From NCBI RefSeq assembly GCF_947623445.1, contig NC_135240.1, positions 12,834,001-12,898,000 on the forward strand: a stretch of 64,000 nt of DNA. Direction: 5' to 3'. Numbering within the stretch: the stretch's first letter is position 1; every line of letters begins with the position of its first letter. The position numbers and the translations under genes are program-made. The notes beneath the pieces were generated by a model. It made no database searches and had not been told where the DNA came from. It saw nothing but the letters and a program-made list of their open reading frames with translations. The stretch is from Clavelina lepadiformis (taxonomy: Eukaryota > Chordata > Ascidiacea > Aplousobranchia > Clavelinidae). This document shows positions 32,410 through 44,319 of the stretch, one piece after another.

Positions 32410-34184
32410 CTTTGTGTTCCTATCAAAATCCAGCAAAGTTTATCTGTGACCTACATAGCTTAACTATCAATAAGTACTCTGTAAAAATCTTTAGAACACA
32501 ATAGCTTAAGCCTAGGCTAGTACAGTAGTCATTAAGCCAACACAGCCTACTATTTCACTTTACTTCATAAATTAATTATTTAATCTGTCAAACTGGTTAT
32601 AAAAGGAACATGTGTATTGAATTCATTGGTGGTTAATGGTGGGAAGGATTCAGCTGGTCCAACTATTTGTTAAAGAGATTTCATGAGCACAACGATATGA
32701 TCAATGAAACTTGGAACATGTAACAACTGACATAATTATAGTCTTATAAACATATGTCAGGTTTACAGTAAAAGTTTAATTTTGGGCAAGTTCCAAATGT
32801 CATTTTCTGTGCACTAGTTTTGCACAAAATTAGATTCTGCTACTGTTACATTTTCAATATGAAAACTGCACTTAAATGCATGTCAAAACGTTCTTATATA
32901 GGAAATGCCACCAAGGTCGCTAAACAGTGAACTTAGCATGACATTTCCATGCCGACCTTGTCTTACTATTTCTCTTCTCTTTTGTCTATTCTCAGAACTG
33001 TTAGCTATCTATTTGTAATGCCCTGGCAAAAGGTAGATGGAGTAGCACTATTATTAAAATTGATGGACACAATACAAGTGCATTTGTAAACATTAATGCA
33101 TAGAACATAAACTAATGTCGCCCATCCAGCAAGTTTAGCTAGCATATAGAGTGCTAAAGGTAAAAGTATAAAATAAGATTTGGTTTAAGGTGCTTAGATG
33201 CTTTTTAAACAAAAGCGATAAACAATAACAGTGGTAGAAAATAACCTTTTGTTCAACCGGAGAATACTGAGCAAAAGTGGAAAAAAGAGAAAATGTAAAG
33301 TGTGTCGAATTAACAATTAACATGATGCTAAAATTAGTAATTGGGGAGATCAGTGGTTACCCTTGTAGGTCATGGTGATCCAACTTAATTTTAATTAAAG
33401 TTGGTACATTGGGCCAGACCTAGCCAGACCAGGTCTGGCTCAGTGTTGGAACAGTTAGTGTGTAAGACCCTTGAGCAAAGTATTAAGTATTACAAAGAAC
33501 CAGATCGAAAAGTTTCCCAAGTGTGTAAGAGATGAAAAATCTGTGGAGTGCTTCGCTCATGTACCTAACTGGAAAGTACGGCAGTTTTCAATGACAAATT
33601 GTGTGTGGAACAACACAAATTTTGGGGTGATGGAGTGCAATGGAATGTCAATTCTTTGTTTTTTTTTTTATTTTTTACAAACTGGCGTTCAAACAATCAG
33701 CTTTTCTTTTTTCTCCCCAAAAAATAGTAAATCTCTGGTATGAAAGACGCTTGTTTCTGTGCAGTGGTCTCAGGATGAATAGTTCAAATTCGAGCGCACA
33801 TTTCTCCGGCACAGAAACTTGCTGTTTTGTCCTATATTAATACATTTATTGGCACACTGAAAAGAAATTTTCCAGTAGGGGTGTAAAGTACGAGACAATC
33901 AGACAGTAGGCTAGTCTTGCTGGGTTGTATTTCTTTTCAGAGGTCACATGTGTGTAGACCGACAAAATCAGGTGTGCAGTTGTGCAATGGCTAGTCAAGA
34001 GTGCACCTATTCAATTTTACTTCAGTACATACTTAGGCTAACACTAGTAATTATAGACTTATCTAATACCATATAAAAAAATCCTTTGGGCCGGATAAAT
34101 TTTCATCGATTGTTATCGTAATTTGGCCCATTGTTATTGTTAAATGGATGAAGCCAGCCTTGTTCATTTGTCATGCTTCGATGA
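32410..34184. other. Intergenic sequence upstream of MRPL23
   Basis: No gene recognised. A small palindromic run (CCAGACC...GGTCTGG) occurs near 33415-33440. The MRPL23 promoter should lie just right of 32409. Confidence 0.4.
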
Positions 34185-34192
34185 TTCTAAAC

Positions 34193-34516
34193 CAACGGTT
34201 CCCAAACTGAGGTCCGTAAAGCAGTTTCAGAGGGTCCGCAATGAGAATTAGTCTTTAAAGCAGTTGCAGAGGGTACACGACATGAGAGTTGCGTTATCCA
34301 AAACCAAACCAAACATTGATTAGTTAATTGCAGCAAAACAAGTTCACCCATCACATTAAACGCTTACCGTATTTGTTAGTTTTTGCTTTTTCTTTCATTG
34401 GTGTGGTTTTTGCATTTTTCCTATAGCATTCTTTGATTTTTATAGGGCCGCGAAATATCAAAATAATTGCAAAGGGTCCACCAGGCAAAATTTTTAGAAA
34501 AGTTTGGGAACCGCTG
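34193..34516. mobile_element. hAT-type MITE, 324 bp
   Basis: Ends CAACGGTTCCCAAACT and, inverted, CAGCGGTTCCCAAACT match at 15 of 16 positions. Identical octamers TTCTAAAC flank it (34185-34192 and 34517-34524). Inside, a segment resembling GCAGTTxCAGAGGGT is present twice in direct orientation. No coding capacity. Confidence 0.93.
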
Positions 34517-34524
34517 TTCTAAAC

Positions 34525-37500
34525 GTTTTTAAGGTTGTTCTTTTTGACTTTTTTGCCTGTATAATTGTGTCCTTACTTAGTCTTTTGTGCAAAGCATTGT
34601 ACTGTCTCCCTTGCCGCTGGGCTACCACTTTAAAAGGTATCAAAAACGGTAATTTTTTGCAGTTTAGAGGTGTGTAAGACTCGTACGTCGTTAGTGCAGT
34701 GTCTATCAATATCGAAGTATGAGTTGGCCAGATCCCTTTGAATACTGTCGGCAGCTCAATCGCTGAGCAATAAACATCGCATTTTCAAACAAAACAAATT
34801 TTCACTCGAACTAATCACTTTTGTCAGGGTTAATTTAAACTATTTGGCTCCCAATTAAGGTTTATGTAAGGTCAAATGTGCAAAAAGTGTATTACAAATT
34901 TATCTTGGGTGTGCAGCTGCCAAGGAATACAGACCGGTTGTCTTGAATTCTTAATGAAAAGTTTGTGTGATACAACAGAGATATCTGGTATGATGAAGGA
35001 GCAATGAGCAAATATTGTTACACCACTAGCGTAAATGTTGGCTTCAGCTTTTCTGGCATGGCGTTAAAAAATCGTTTCACAAGAGACAAATAAACAAAAA
35101 TTGTAAGTGTAAGTCACTGGCTTTCCAATTGGCTCCATTCTTTAATCCAATGGATCTATTTACTTTGCACTCTCATATCACAAGCGATCATAATTTATTT
35201 TCTATTATCTTATAACTGTTCAATTCAGGCTTTCAACTGGAAGTGCAAAAATATAAGAGACCCTAATAACGAATTTCCTAACCTTGCCTGCGCAAACGCC
35301 CAGTCAACCTTGGGCCACGAGTCGCAATGCACACCGGCTGCTTCCTTGCACACTGCCACACCGGAATTTTGCTTGTGCACACCCGAGTTCTTGACGAAAA
35401 CTGCCATACTCTGCAGTCCGGGTTGGGACGGAAAATATTTAAGGTTTTAATATTGGCACGACGTAAAACATAGACCCTAATTTTTTGGCGTAAATCTCCC
35501 TGTGCTAAAACGCAAGCTTTCCATACAGGTCGTGTACTGTAGCCTGTATTTGTATGAGTGATTTAGCATACGCCCTACTTCGCCAGTGTTTTCGTCACAA
35601 CAGTAATAATATTTTATACAGTTTAACTGTTGCATCGATCTTTTCGTCTCACAGTAAAAGGAACTAAAGAATCCCTGCCAAATATAGAACCAATCATCAT
35701 TGAATGTCAATTGAACTGTTAACCCTTAGGCTTAGCACAACCTTCAGGTCAACAACCACATTGTACTTTTAGTTAGGGGGTTTCCCTTATATGAAATTCA
35801 ATATAATAAAATGAAAAATAAATAATAAACGTTTGACGAGACGAACTTGTACAAAAGTTAGCTCGGTAAACGGGGCTTCGAGCAACAATTTTCTGTAAAT
35901 TTGTTAAACTTAATCGGTCTGGCTATGGCATTTAGAACAAAATTAATTTCAGGTAGGCCAGTTTCCTATCTCTGTAGCACATTACCAGTCTCCATAAATT
36001 AGATTGCGCAGGCAGCTCTCTTCCATATTTGCGTCTAAATTTTCGCTGAGCTTAGATGTCTTATTTGGTCTCTATAAACCATGAAATGCACTGCTTTTTT
36101 CCTGCGTGCTCGTTTTCATAAACTCCACTTTTTCGTTGCTAAAAGATCTGCTTAACCACTGAATAAATTATAATTTTAAACCTGATTATTTCAAAAAGTA
36201 CCTGACAACTTGACAAGAGAGAAAACAACAATATTTTAAGTTACTTTATCATAAAAAAAAACGAATGAAAATATGACAAAACAAATGTAGTTAAATGTCG
36301 CTGTACAGCAGCGGATATGCTTGTTGTTACACGTAACAAAAATTTAAGTTATTTTTATTTACCTACCTTTTTGTTGCAAGTGACAACTAAGTAGCTTATG
36401 TTAGTTAAACTACCGTACTGTATTCCCTTAATTGCATAAGTTTAGGCGCTGGTTGGTTCACTTTTACCATATAAATACTTGTAATACTAGATTGCATGAT
36501 TCGTTTTTGTTTTCCGAAGTTCGATACATTATGTCCAACAGTTTAAGCTGTTGCAAATAAATAAATAAATAACATTGCAAACAAATAAATAAATAACAGC
36601 TTGCAGATTGCCGTTATTGGATTAGGTAAAAATTGATGTTGCAGAATAAGGAAAGTAACAGGACCTTTCCTACTTTTCTAACGTTCTTTTTTACACAGGC
36701 AAAAAATCATTGCCTCACACGTAAAATAATTTAATTATAATATAACATTCACTTAAGAAACAAATAAAATCACATAAAATGGCATCAAATTTCAACGTTT
36801 AATTATTCACAACATACAATGTTTCATGTGTTGTACAGCAGTAACCAAAAGAAGCCAAGCCATACATGGTCTTCTTACAAGTCCAAACCAATCTTATACT
36901 CACAATCAAGAGCATCAATGTTAGGTATGCATGAAATTTGAAGGTTTTATTAACGGTTACCATCACATGGGCGCTGGAAATTTGAATGGTCATAAAATTC
37001 GTTGCTAGCTTTATTTATAAACAATTAAACCTCATCCCTTCACAAATGCAATTTCTACAGAAAAGACTATTGCATCAATGGAAAAAGTGCAAGGCAAATA
37101 AGAATAGTTCCACTAATTACATCAGCTTGTTTTGCGGAATATCACAAAAAACATTCTGATGTGATAACTCACCGATATCTAACTTCAACGTGCTACCTTT
37201 GAATTTCAAGCTAATAGTCTCGTTGTCAAGACAAATTCACTTTGTATGCAGTTAATCCATGACAAATTCACAAAATATTAGGACCATTGATCAAAAAGAA
37301 AAACATAGCAGTGAAATAAACTAAGGGGATCGAAAGTCCCACCGGAAAGAGGTGGGGGACGGCAATCCTGTGCGAATCTATCCAATACACAACTGATTTT
37401 AATGAAAAACTGAAAAAAGGAATTTTAGGATTTAAAAAAGAACATAAAAAATAGCTTTGAGTATAGTAAACATTTCAGGTTCACATTTCAAGCCTATCAA

Positions 37501-37953
37501 AGGCACATACTGTAATTTGGGTAACATACAGAGTGTTGTATAGAGTAACATATTTCTATAATATATATATTCGTTTATGAAAATCAAAACTTAATTAAAT
37601 TAGAACTTAGTAAACTAGTATAATGACTATTCTGGTGAAGAAAATCATGTGAAAGCATTTGGTGATACAAACTATTATTACTGAACAACACGATACCAAA
37701 ACAATTAATGCAAATCACGTCAGGATTAAAATTGAAAATTTTTTGGTAATTCCTGCTCTGTTATAACTAATATTGTTTGTGCACTAAAACGTTGAAAATA
37801 GTCAATTTAAATATGATACTGTAAATTCACCATTTTTAAACCTTAATAAAGGTTCAATTTAACACTCTAGATGTTAAAATCAGGTATCAGTTAGTTTTTC
37901 CCCATTCCAAGACAAAAATTTTACATTGCAGAGTCTGTGAGAGTTTTAAAGTA
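34525..37953. other. Intergenic region downstream of RAB21
   Basis: No gene recognised. Notable items are a duplicated AAATAAATAAATAAC block around 36555-36597 (two copies separated by about 30 bp) and a GC-rich hairpin at 37336-37360 (GTCCCACC opposite GGTGGGGGAC). The right part should contain the RAB21 3' UTR on the minus strand. Confidence 0.45.
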
Positions 37954-40900
37954 TCAGCTACAGCACCCCGATTTTTGTGGTTGTTCTGCTTCATCTTCAT
38001 TAACGACTTGAACCACATTTCTTCTTCCAGCTCCTCTTCCAGTCCCGCTGCTATTACCTGTGCTTTGAACAGGGCTTTGGGTGTCTGATACTTGCAACAT
38101 ACCTGCAAAATAATAAACCAGGATAATGTTAGGAAAAAAGGCTCTACTACATCTACACAAATTCCTGTAGTTATACAACAATTATATCTGAAAATTAACT
38201 AACTTAATTAACAATGGCATACGTTTGGTTAGTGCCAGAAATAATTCATCTATGCCTTTGTTGAGCTTTGCACTAGTATGAATATGTTTTGCTCCAACAC
38301 TGAGGGCATATTCTTCAGCTTCTTCAACTGATACATGTCGACTTTTTTCTAAATCAATCTTGTTTCCTAAAAGCATTTATTAATAATTACTTTCAAAGAC
38401 AAACTGCATTACCAACATCATGTAACATCAAAAAGTAAGTTATCAAAAGTTATTCTGTGAATATTTTTCTATTCATTACGTGAAAATATTTACAGGTAAT
38501 TTTATATACTTTTTAATCAGCAAAAGCTATTGCACCAAGATCAAATAAACTATGCAATGTATAGTATGTATGAAATAATTTATCTCATAATACCTGCAAT
38601 GCATAGTGAGATATCTTGCCCAAGCATTTTTCGCAACTCCTTTACCCAATTTTTAACCTAATAATGGTATAAAATGAAAGATTGTAATTACTAATTCTTC
38701 TCAAATGTATGCCACGACATGATCAAAAACCAGGCATTGAAGTTTTAACCAAAATGTTGGAACTATCAGGAATCGTCACATCTGAACATATCTACATACT
38801 TTCTGAAATGAATCTTCATCAGTTATATCATAAACAAGAATAGCTCCATTGCTATCTCTGTAATAAATAGGTCCAAGTGCATGGAACCTTTCTTGACCAG
38901 CTGTGTCCTGTATTACATAATACAACAAAATTTGTCACATGTTAGCGCCAATGTATATAGCCAATACAGAGCCAAACTTTGCAGTAGTTTGTTTATTTTA
39001 AAAAAAGTTGAAAAATAACATTAAAAGAACTAAAGAAATTAAACATTAACGAATGTCAGATTTAATTACCAGTACTGTACTTGTTATCTTAACTGAAAAT
39101 ATTGTTGCCAATGTTTTTATTATTAATGATGACAAGGTGGAGCAACAGGTTAACAGATATATAATAAACATCACAGGACAGCCAATAGACTCCGGAAACA
39201 ATTTATCCTATGATTACTATAGGACTTTTAACAAAAATGTTCATAGATAAACAATTTTTTTTCATAAATGTTTGTAATTTTAGTTTATATTATATATATA
39301 TTGCTTTTATAAGAGAGGATATGGTGTCTTTCATAGAGAATAGGAAAAACATTAGTATGAAATATGGCCATAACTGGTAATAAAGTTTCAATCTTGAACG
39401 GTTTTATCTCATAATGTCATAATACTGGATAATATCAAGCAAATAATAAAGTATGCCAAATATATTTATCTGTGATTTTATGCGTATCAGCCACAAAAGC
39501 CTTTGTAACAACAGGTATGTACCAACTGTACAGATACACAAAATTCTTATAGAAGGCAGAACCTGTCACCCAACAGATACGTAAGCCCTTTGTTCAACCC
39601 CAGTAGGCTGTGTTAGGGGAAATTATTAAATGTAACAAATGAAGTATCAAAACCAAGGAGTCGAACCGCAGTTGAAAATGGTTTAATTCCAGTTCAGGTT
39701 TTACAAAATTTCATTTTAGCGGTTTCCTCCAGTTTGAGTTAACATCGGCTGCACAAGTTTATTCCGTTCCAAGTTTAGGTTCAACAAACTTGTTAAAATA
39801 CGGTTCGCTTTAGGTTCAAATGTTATTATCTAGCCAATTGTTTTTTTAAGTTTTGCTGCTATCTTACCTAAGTAACACTTTGTTAGCTCAAGTTACTCTT
39901 ACATTTAAAGGGAACTGAAGTAATTTTCAAAATATTTTCTAAAAAAAGACAAAGATGCGCTGATTCCGAAAATATAAACAAACTTTTTCTATCTTTGTTC
40001 GCTAACAAGTTATTGGTAAAACCATTTTCAAAAAAACTGTGCGGGGAGTGAATGTGACGTCACCAGTGTTTTTGGTGTTCAAGCCTAATAATGTAATTTA
40101 AAAATACCACATGAAATTGCTTTTTAACTTAAGTTTGAGGCAAATTCTATGGTTCCAGCTAGTAAATTATGCACGATACATAAACTAATAGAGTGCAAAG
40201 GTCCAATATATAGAAGCCTATTCCATTTGCATAGAAAGTTGTGTTAAGAACAAACACACAAACTACAGCAACCAAAGCTATCCATATTATAAAAAGACAT
40301 ATAATCTTATCCTTACCCAAATGGCAAGATTAACTCTTTTTCCACCAACGTTTAGTTTTTTGTTCAAAAAGGATGCCTACAGAAAAGAAAAATATGTATA
40401 TATATATACATAACCAGTTCAGAAATCATTTACCAGCAGTGAAGCTAAATACTTTATACATATGGTTAGGGCCATCGAATTTGAGGTGCAAGTGCAGTCA
40501 TGGCCCATGGGTAAGACCGAGGTAATTTATGTACTGTAGATCAGCGGTCGGCAACCACCGGGCCGCGGGCCAGTATCGGTCCGTAAGGAAATCGTTATCG
40601 GGCCGCATTACTTTTCCATGTCTGTAGTGCAATAAGGTCGTCATATTTTGTCATCAAAAAGGTATTGGAAATCCGGGTTAGTTGATTTATCTAAACTATA
40701 TGACATCATTCATAATGAACGTATTTGTTGCATCATAATGTGTAATGGCTGCCACAATAGTTTGAGGTTCGAAGAGGTTGTGTGTGTTCAGAGCTGTGAA
40801 GGAAAGACCTTTTTTGTAACAAAATAGTAAATTTCAGTCCAGTCAGGTTTTCTACTATTTTATTTTGTAGGAACTGCAGTGAAAGGGCGCATAATCTAAT

Positions 40901-41604
40901 GACTAGTGAATTGGTGTGGACACTAGGCAGCTTGTCTTGGTTTTGTTTCAACTAACAACTGAGGGACCAGGTAGGGGTACTTTTCTTTTAATATTGGTCT
41001 GAGGATCGAATAGTTTGTGAATATGATGACAAAAATATGATGACTTGAGAATTAGCAATCATAATATGGTAGCTAACGTCATCCGGCTCAGATATATCAT
41101 TTGAATTTTCAGCTTGTGTCACGAGGTTCATGCACCTGTATAGACATTGACTAATATAAAGCTGCCTTTAAATAATTAACTAGGGTAAGCGCTTTACAAT
41201 GCTCAGTCAGACTAAAATTTATATTCATGTTAGCCTGACCCTTAACAGCCACAACGATTTTAGTAGGTTTATCGCTATAACAATGGCGAACTTCATGTAT
41301 GTGATCTAGAAGTATCAGTAAACCTACAATAATTCTTATTAAAAATATGATACAGGTAAACCCTATAACGTCTAATCCTGCCAATTAAGTCATAATTCAC
41401 CCCAAATAGGCATTTGCAGCTTTGGGAAAAATCAAAATCAATGGCCCTGCATATGGACAGCTTTAGCTGATCCTTACAAACCTGCAAGGTTGTAATGTGT
41501 TTGTCATTGAACTTGTCTTCACAGTATCGCAGTACTAAAGAAGTTTTTCCCACACAACCTTCACCAAGCAAAACAACCTTAAAATTTTTTGTCCTTGTGG
41601 CCAT
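37954..41604 (-). CDS. RAB21: Small GTPase RAB21
   Basis: Six minus-strand exons: 41604-41482, 40376-40317, 38907-38800, 38657-38594, 38366-38223 and 38102-37954, in phase with GT-AG borders, 215 residues. All GTPase motifs are present: P-loop GEGCVGKTS (14-22), switch I threonines at 38-39, DTAGQE (62-67), NKID (120-123) and TSAK (149-152). KFNDKHITTLQ, VGGKRVNLAIW and GPIYYRDSNGAILVYDITDEDSF are diagnostic of Rab21. The tail SGCCS carries the cysteine pair for geranylgeranylation. Rab21 acts on early endosomes in integrin and cargo traffic. I chose ATG 41604 (MATRTKNFK) over an in-frame ATG 13 codons earlier because family members start close to the GTPase core. The glycine of the P-loop at position 16 is normal for the family. 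Introns 1 and 2 contain repeats. Confidence 0.95.
39907..40085 (+). repeat. Dispersed repeat, copy 1, inside a RAB21 intron
   Basis: Shares ordered blocks with 47651-47826: AAAGGGAACTGAAGT, TTTTCTAAAAAA, CTGATTCCG, AGTTATTGG, AAAACC-TTTTCAAAAAACTGTG, GTGA-TGTGAC-TCACCAG and GGTGTTC. Both copies have the same orientation and near-equal length (about 178 bp). The family is unknown to me; no terminal inverted repeat or target duplication was seen. Confidence 0.85.
40542..40620 (+). mobile_element. Left end of a hAT-type element, right end not found
   Basis: CAGCGGTCGGCAACCACCGG followed by GCCGCGGGCCAGTATCGGTC closely resembles the termini of many animal hAT elements, which carry alternating GGCCGCGG motifs. 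It lies in RAB21 intron 1. The expected inverted partner and a repeat of the flank CTGTAGAT were not found in the next 2 kb. Confidence 0.6.
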
Positions 41605-42739
41605 AATAAAGCATGAATTTCCAGACTGCTTTTCAAGTGTCAAGGAACAACCTTTAATCAGTAGTTGTTAGTAGTTAATAATTCTTTACATTACTCTTCG
41701 GTGCTATTTTATCAAGAATTACCAGATCTGTTTAAAAAAAGTTTTTATTAACAACACTAATCGATGCACACTGAAAATACGTACTACAAGGTAGATTGCT
41801 GATCATATTACCAAAACATACTTTTGTTAAGATTCAGCTGCAGTCGATTACTGTCAGAATTTAATCCATTTTTTTGGTAACATTGTGATTTTTGAATATG
41901 AACAAAACCAAAACTTTTTAATCATAATTAAAATTCAATAGCACTAAACAGATAACATGTTTAAGATCTTTTAGCATACACCTGATGAAGCAAGGTTATG
42001 CCTGTGAAGGAGAATAAAAATTAAAGTAAACCCTATAGAGTGCCAACTTCTATAGTGTTTTTATGTTTTATTATATACTATGTTAACATGGTTCAGCCAC
42101 CATCAGCTTTCTAGACATGTTTAAGATTAAAACAATGCTTTTTACTAAGCATGAGCTTTTGTACATATCATGAAGAATACTTATTTGCTTTTGACAAAAC
42201 AAGCTTGTGTTAAGTGTTTTGAGATAAAAAGTAATGTTAAACTTAACAAAGTTTCTAGGTTTCTACATTTATATCATTATCGAGTAATGTCGCAAACAGA
42301 AAATCTAATGTTAGAAAAACAGAAACAAGTGTAGGTAAAAAGTGAAAGTTTTTTTTTCACAAATATACAGAGTTAAAATCTTAGATGCATTAACTTTAAA
42401 GTAGTAGAATGTCCAATTTGTAAAATAACAAACTAAATTTTGAAGTGATGGTGTGCACAGAAGCTTTATTATAACTTAGTTTATTTATTATAAATTTGCG
42501 TTCAAAATGCCAGTTGTTCTGTGAATATTTATTATAAATCGGTGTGACAATTAAAATAAATGGCGAGCACGTTTATGAATCTTTGAATTCATGCATGTAC
42601 CGTAGGTGCCACACTTTCCATTATGGCTCGATCCTATATGCAACAACTTTCAAGTAATGTATATTGGTATTTCATGATATGATAATATTTATCTTTGGAC
42701 TGAGGAAAGTCATTTCACTACTTAAACCTGGTATTACAA
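41605..42739. other. Upstream region of RAB21
   Basis: AT-rich, no gene recognised. The RAB21 promoter and 5' UTR should lie just right of 41604. Confidence 0.4.
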
Positions 42740-42862
42740 CGGTATAGCGCCAATGGATATCGAACACGGAATAGGCTACGGCTATAGGACATGCAAGCCG
42801 TATCTATTGTGCAAAGCTGCAGCGCTCGAACCATTAGGGCCTAAATCAGCTACCGAGCCAAC
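42740..42862 (-). repeat. tRNA-related SINE-like sequence
   Basis: Read on the minus strand it begins GGCTCGGTAGCTGATTTAGG, similar to a tRNA start with an A box, and about 85 nt later has GTGTTCGATATCC, close to a B box. The middle part (TTGCATGTCCTATAGCCGTAG on this strand, split here as TTGCATGTCC and TATAGCCGTAG) recurs at about 59219-59258. Repetition plus Pol III-like boxes suggests a SINE; the fold is too degenerate for a tRNA gene. Confidence 0.4.
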
Positions 42863-43311
42863 CTGGAGACCTTTCTTTTTAATGTTCTACTGTAGTAACT
42901 CTGTCAAAAACAAACGAATATCGTAATTCAAGGCTTCAACATACTAAGGTTACCCCGTTTCACAGGTTCACCACCTGACTGTAGTCTAATCTAGGCTTGC
43001 CTAACCTAATGTTATGAAATGAATTCAGCCATCGCTTTACACTTTCTCATAATTGTCACGTGAGAGAAACATCGAAATCAAATCATAGAATTAGAGTTAG
43101 ACAAAAAGGTTTTTTACTTGAAGAACACTTGGAATAAAGCAAGTGGCAAGTCCGAAAACAAGTTCATCTTATATGAAACAACACTATTAACTAAACATTC
43201 TGGAAAAGTATTTTTGAAAAACAATTCCTGGTTAGGTAGTTATCGAGCAAAAGAAAATCGCAAGAAGTCTCAGTTTTTGGCCTTCATTGTAACTTAGTCT
43301 AAGTCTTAGAT

Positions 43312-43567
43312 CAGCGTGGTCCAACTTCTTTTCATCGCGGGCCAAAATCAGAACATTTTTTTATCTTGCGGGCCAATGTTTTTAAATTAGAACTGAAGAG
43401 CTTAGCTATTTAGCTACTTAGCTATTAAATGCTGATCAATGTGACATCTGCGGTCGAGGTTCTTCCTCGACAATAGCGACTATCAAAGCTGACTATCAGT
43501 TCGTGGGCCAAAAAATCGGTGCTCGCGGGCCAACTTTGGCCCGCGGGCCTGCAGTTGGACCACGCTG
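43312..43567. mobile_element. hAT-type MITE, 256 bp
   Basis: Perfect 15-bp inverted ends CAGCGTGGTCCAACT, flanked by identical octamers TCTTAGAT (43304-43311 and 43568-43575). Internal GCGGGCCAA motifs recur near both ends. No coding capacity. Confidence 0.95.
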
Positions 43568-43575
43568 TCTTAGAT

Positions 43576-44319
43576 CAAGGCTCTTGCTATGTCATAGATT
43601 AGTCAAGTTGTTTGACAACATGCTACTGCTGTTGCTTTCCTTGCACGGTAGTCAACTAAAGTCAGAAGTGTAGATCATAGGAGTTAAAATATGTCCAATT
43701 AGCCGTCATGTGAAGAGATTAGCAACGTGTAGCAATGTAATTGAATAAATTACGATTGTTTCAAACATAAAAGGTAGCCTAATCATTTGCGTCCCTGAAG
43801 TTAAGGTACCCCATGGATCGCATAGGTTACTCGTCAAACCTGTACTGTACTGATGGTCGTGGTTGGGCTATAGACCTTCACCCATCAAGCTGTGGGCAGT
43901 TAGAGCAATCTATACACCTGTAACCGATACATACATGTCATAAAGTAGATACTGCTAAATTTATGAATGTTGTCTGTAATTACCACTGACATCACAAGAG
44001 CCTTGAACTACGTCACAATTAAGGCCTATTTCGCTTTTAATTACATAGCCATGAATAATTATTTTTCAAAACTATTTTACCAGTATATTCAGTGAGTAGT
44101 GTTCTTTCATATAAGATCAACTTGTTTTTGGACTTGCCCCGCACTTTATTTCTCACTGCGAATGTTTGAATAATTATGGCTTTTTATTTGTTTAAAGGTA
44201 ACTTAAACTATCAAACTGGGCACATGAAAGTTGCTATTATATATCTATGTCTTAAATTAAACTATAACCACGTATCTTTAACGACGGGTTTTGTTATATA
44301 TTTATACATATAAATTAGA
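43576..44319. other. Intergenic sequence
   Basis: No gene, RNA or bounded repeat recognised. Confidence 0.4.

Noticed and set aside
32885-32965. Inverted repeat around AAATGCCACCAAGGTCG
   Set aside because: The matching words are in a different order on the other arm and do not form one continuous stem.
37336-37360. SECIS or regulatory RNA hairpin downstream of RAB21
   Set aside because: A GC-rich stem exists, but the SECIS core motifs are missing on both strands and RAB21 is not a selenoprotein.
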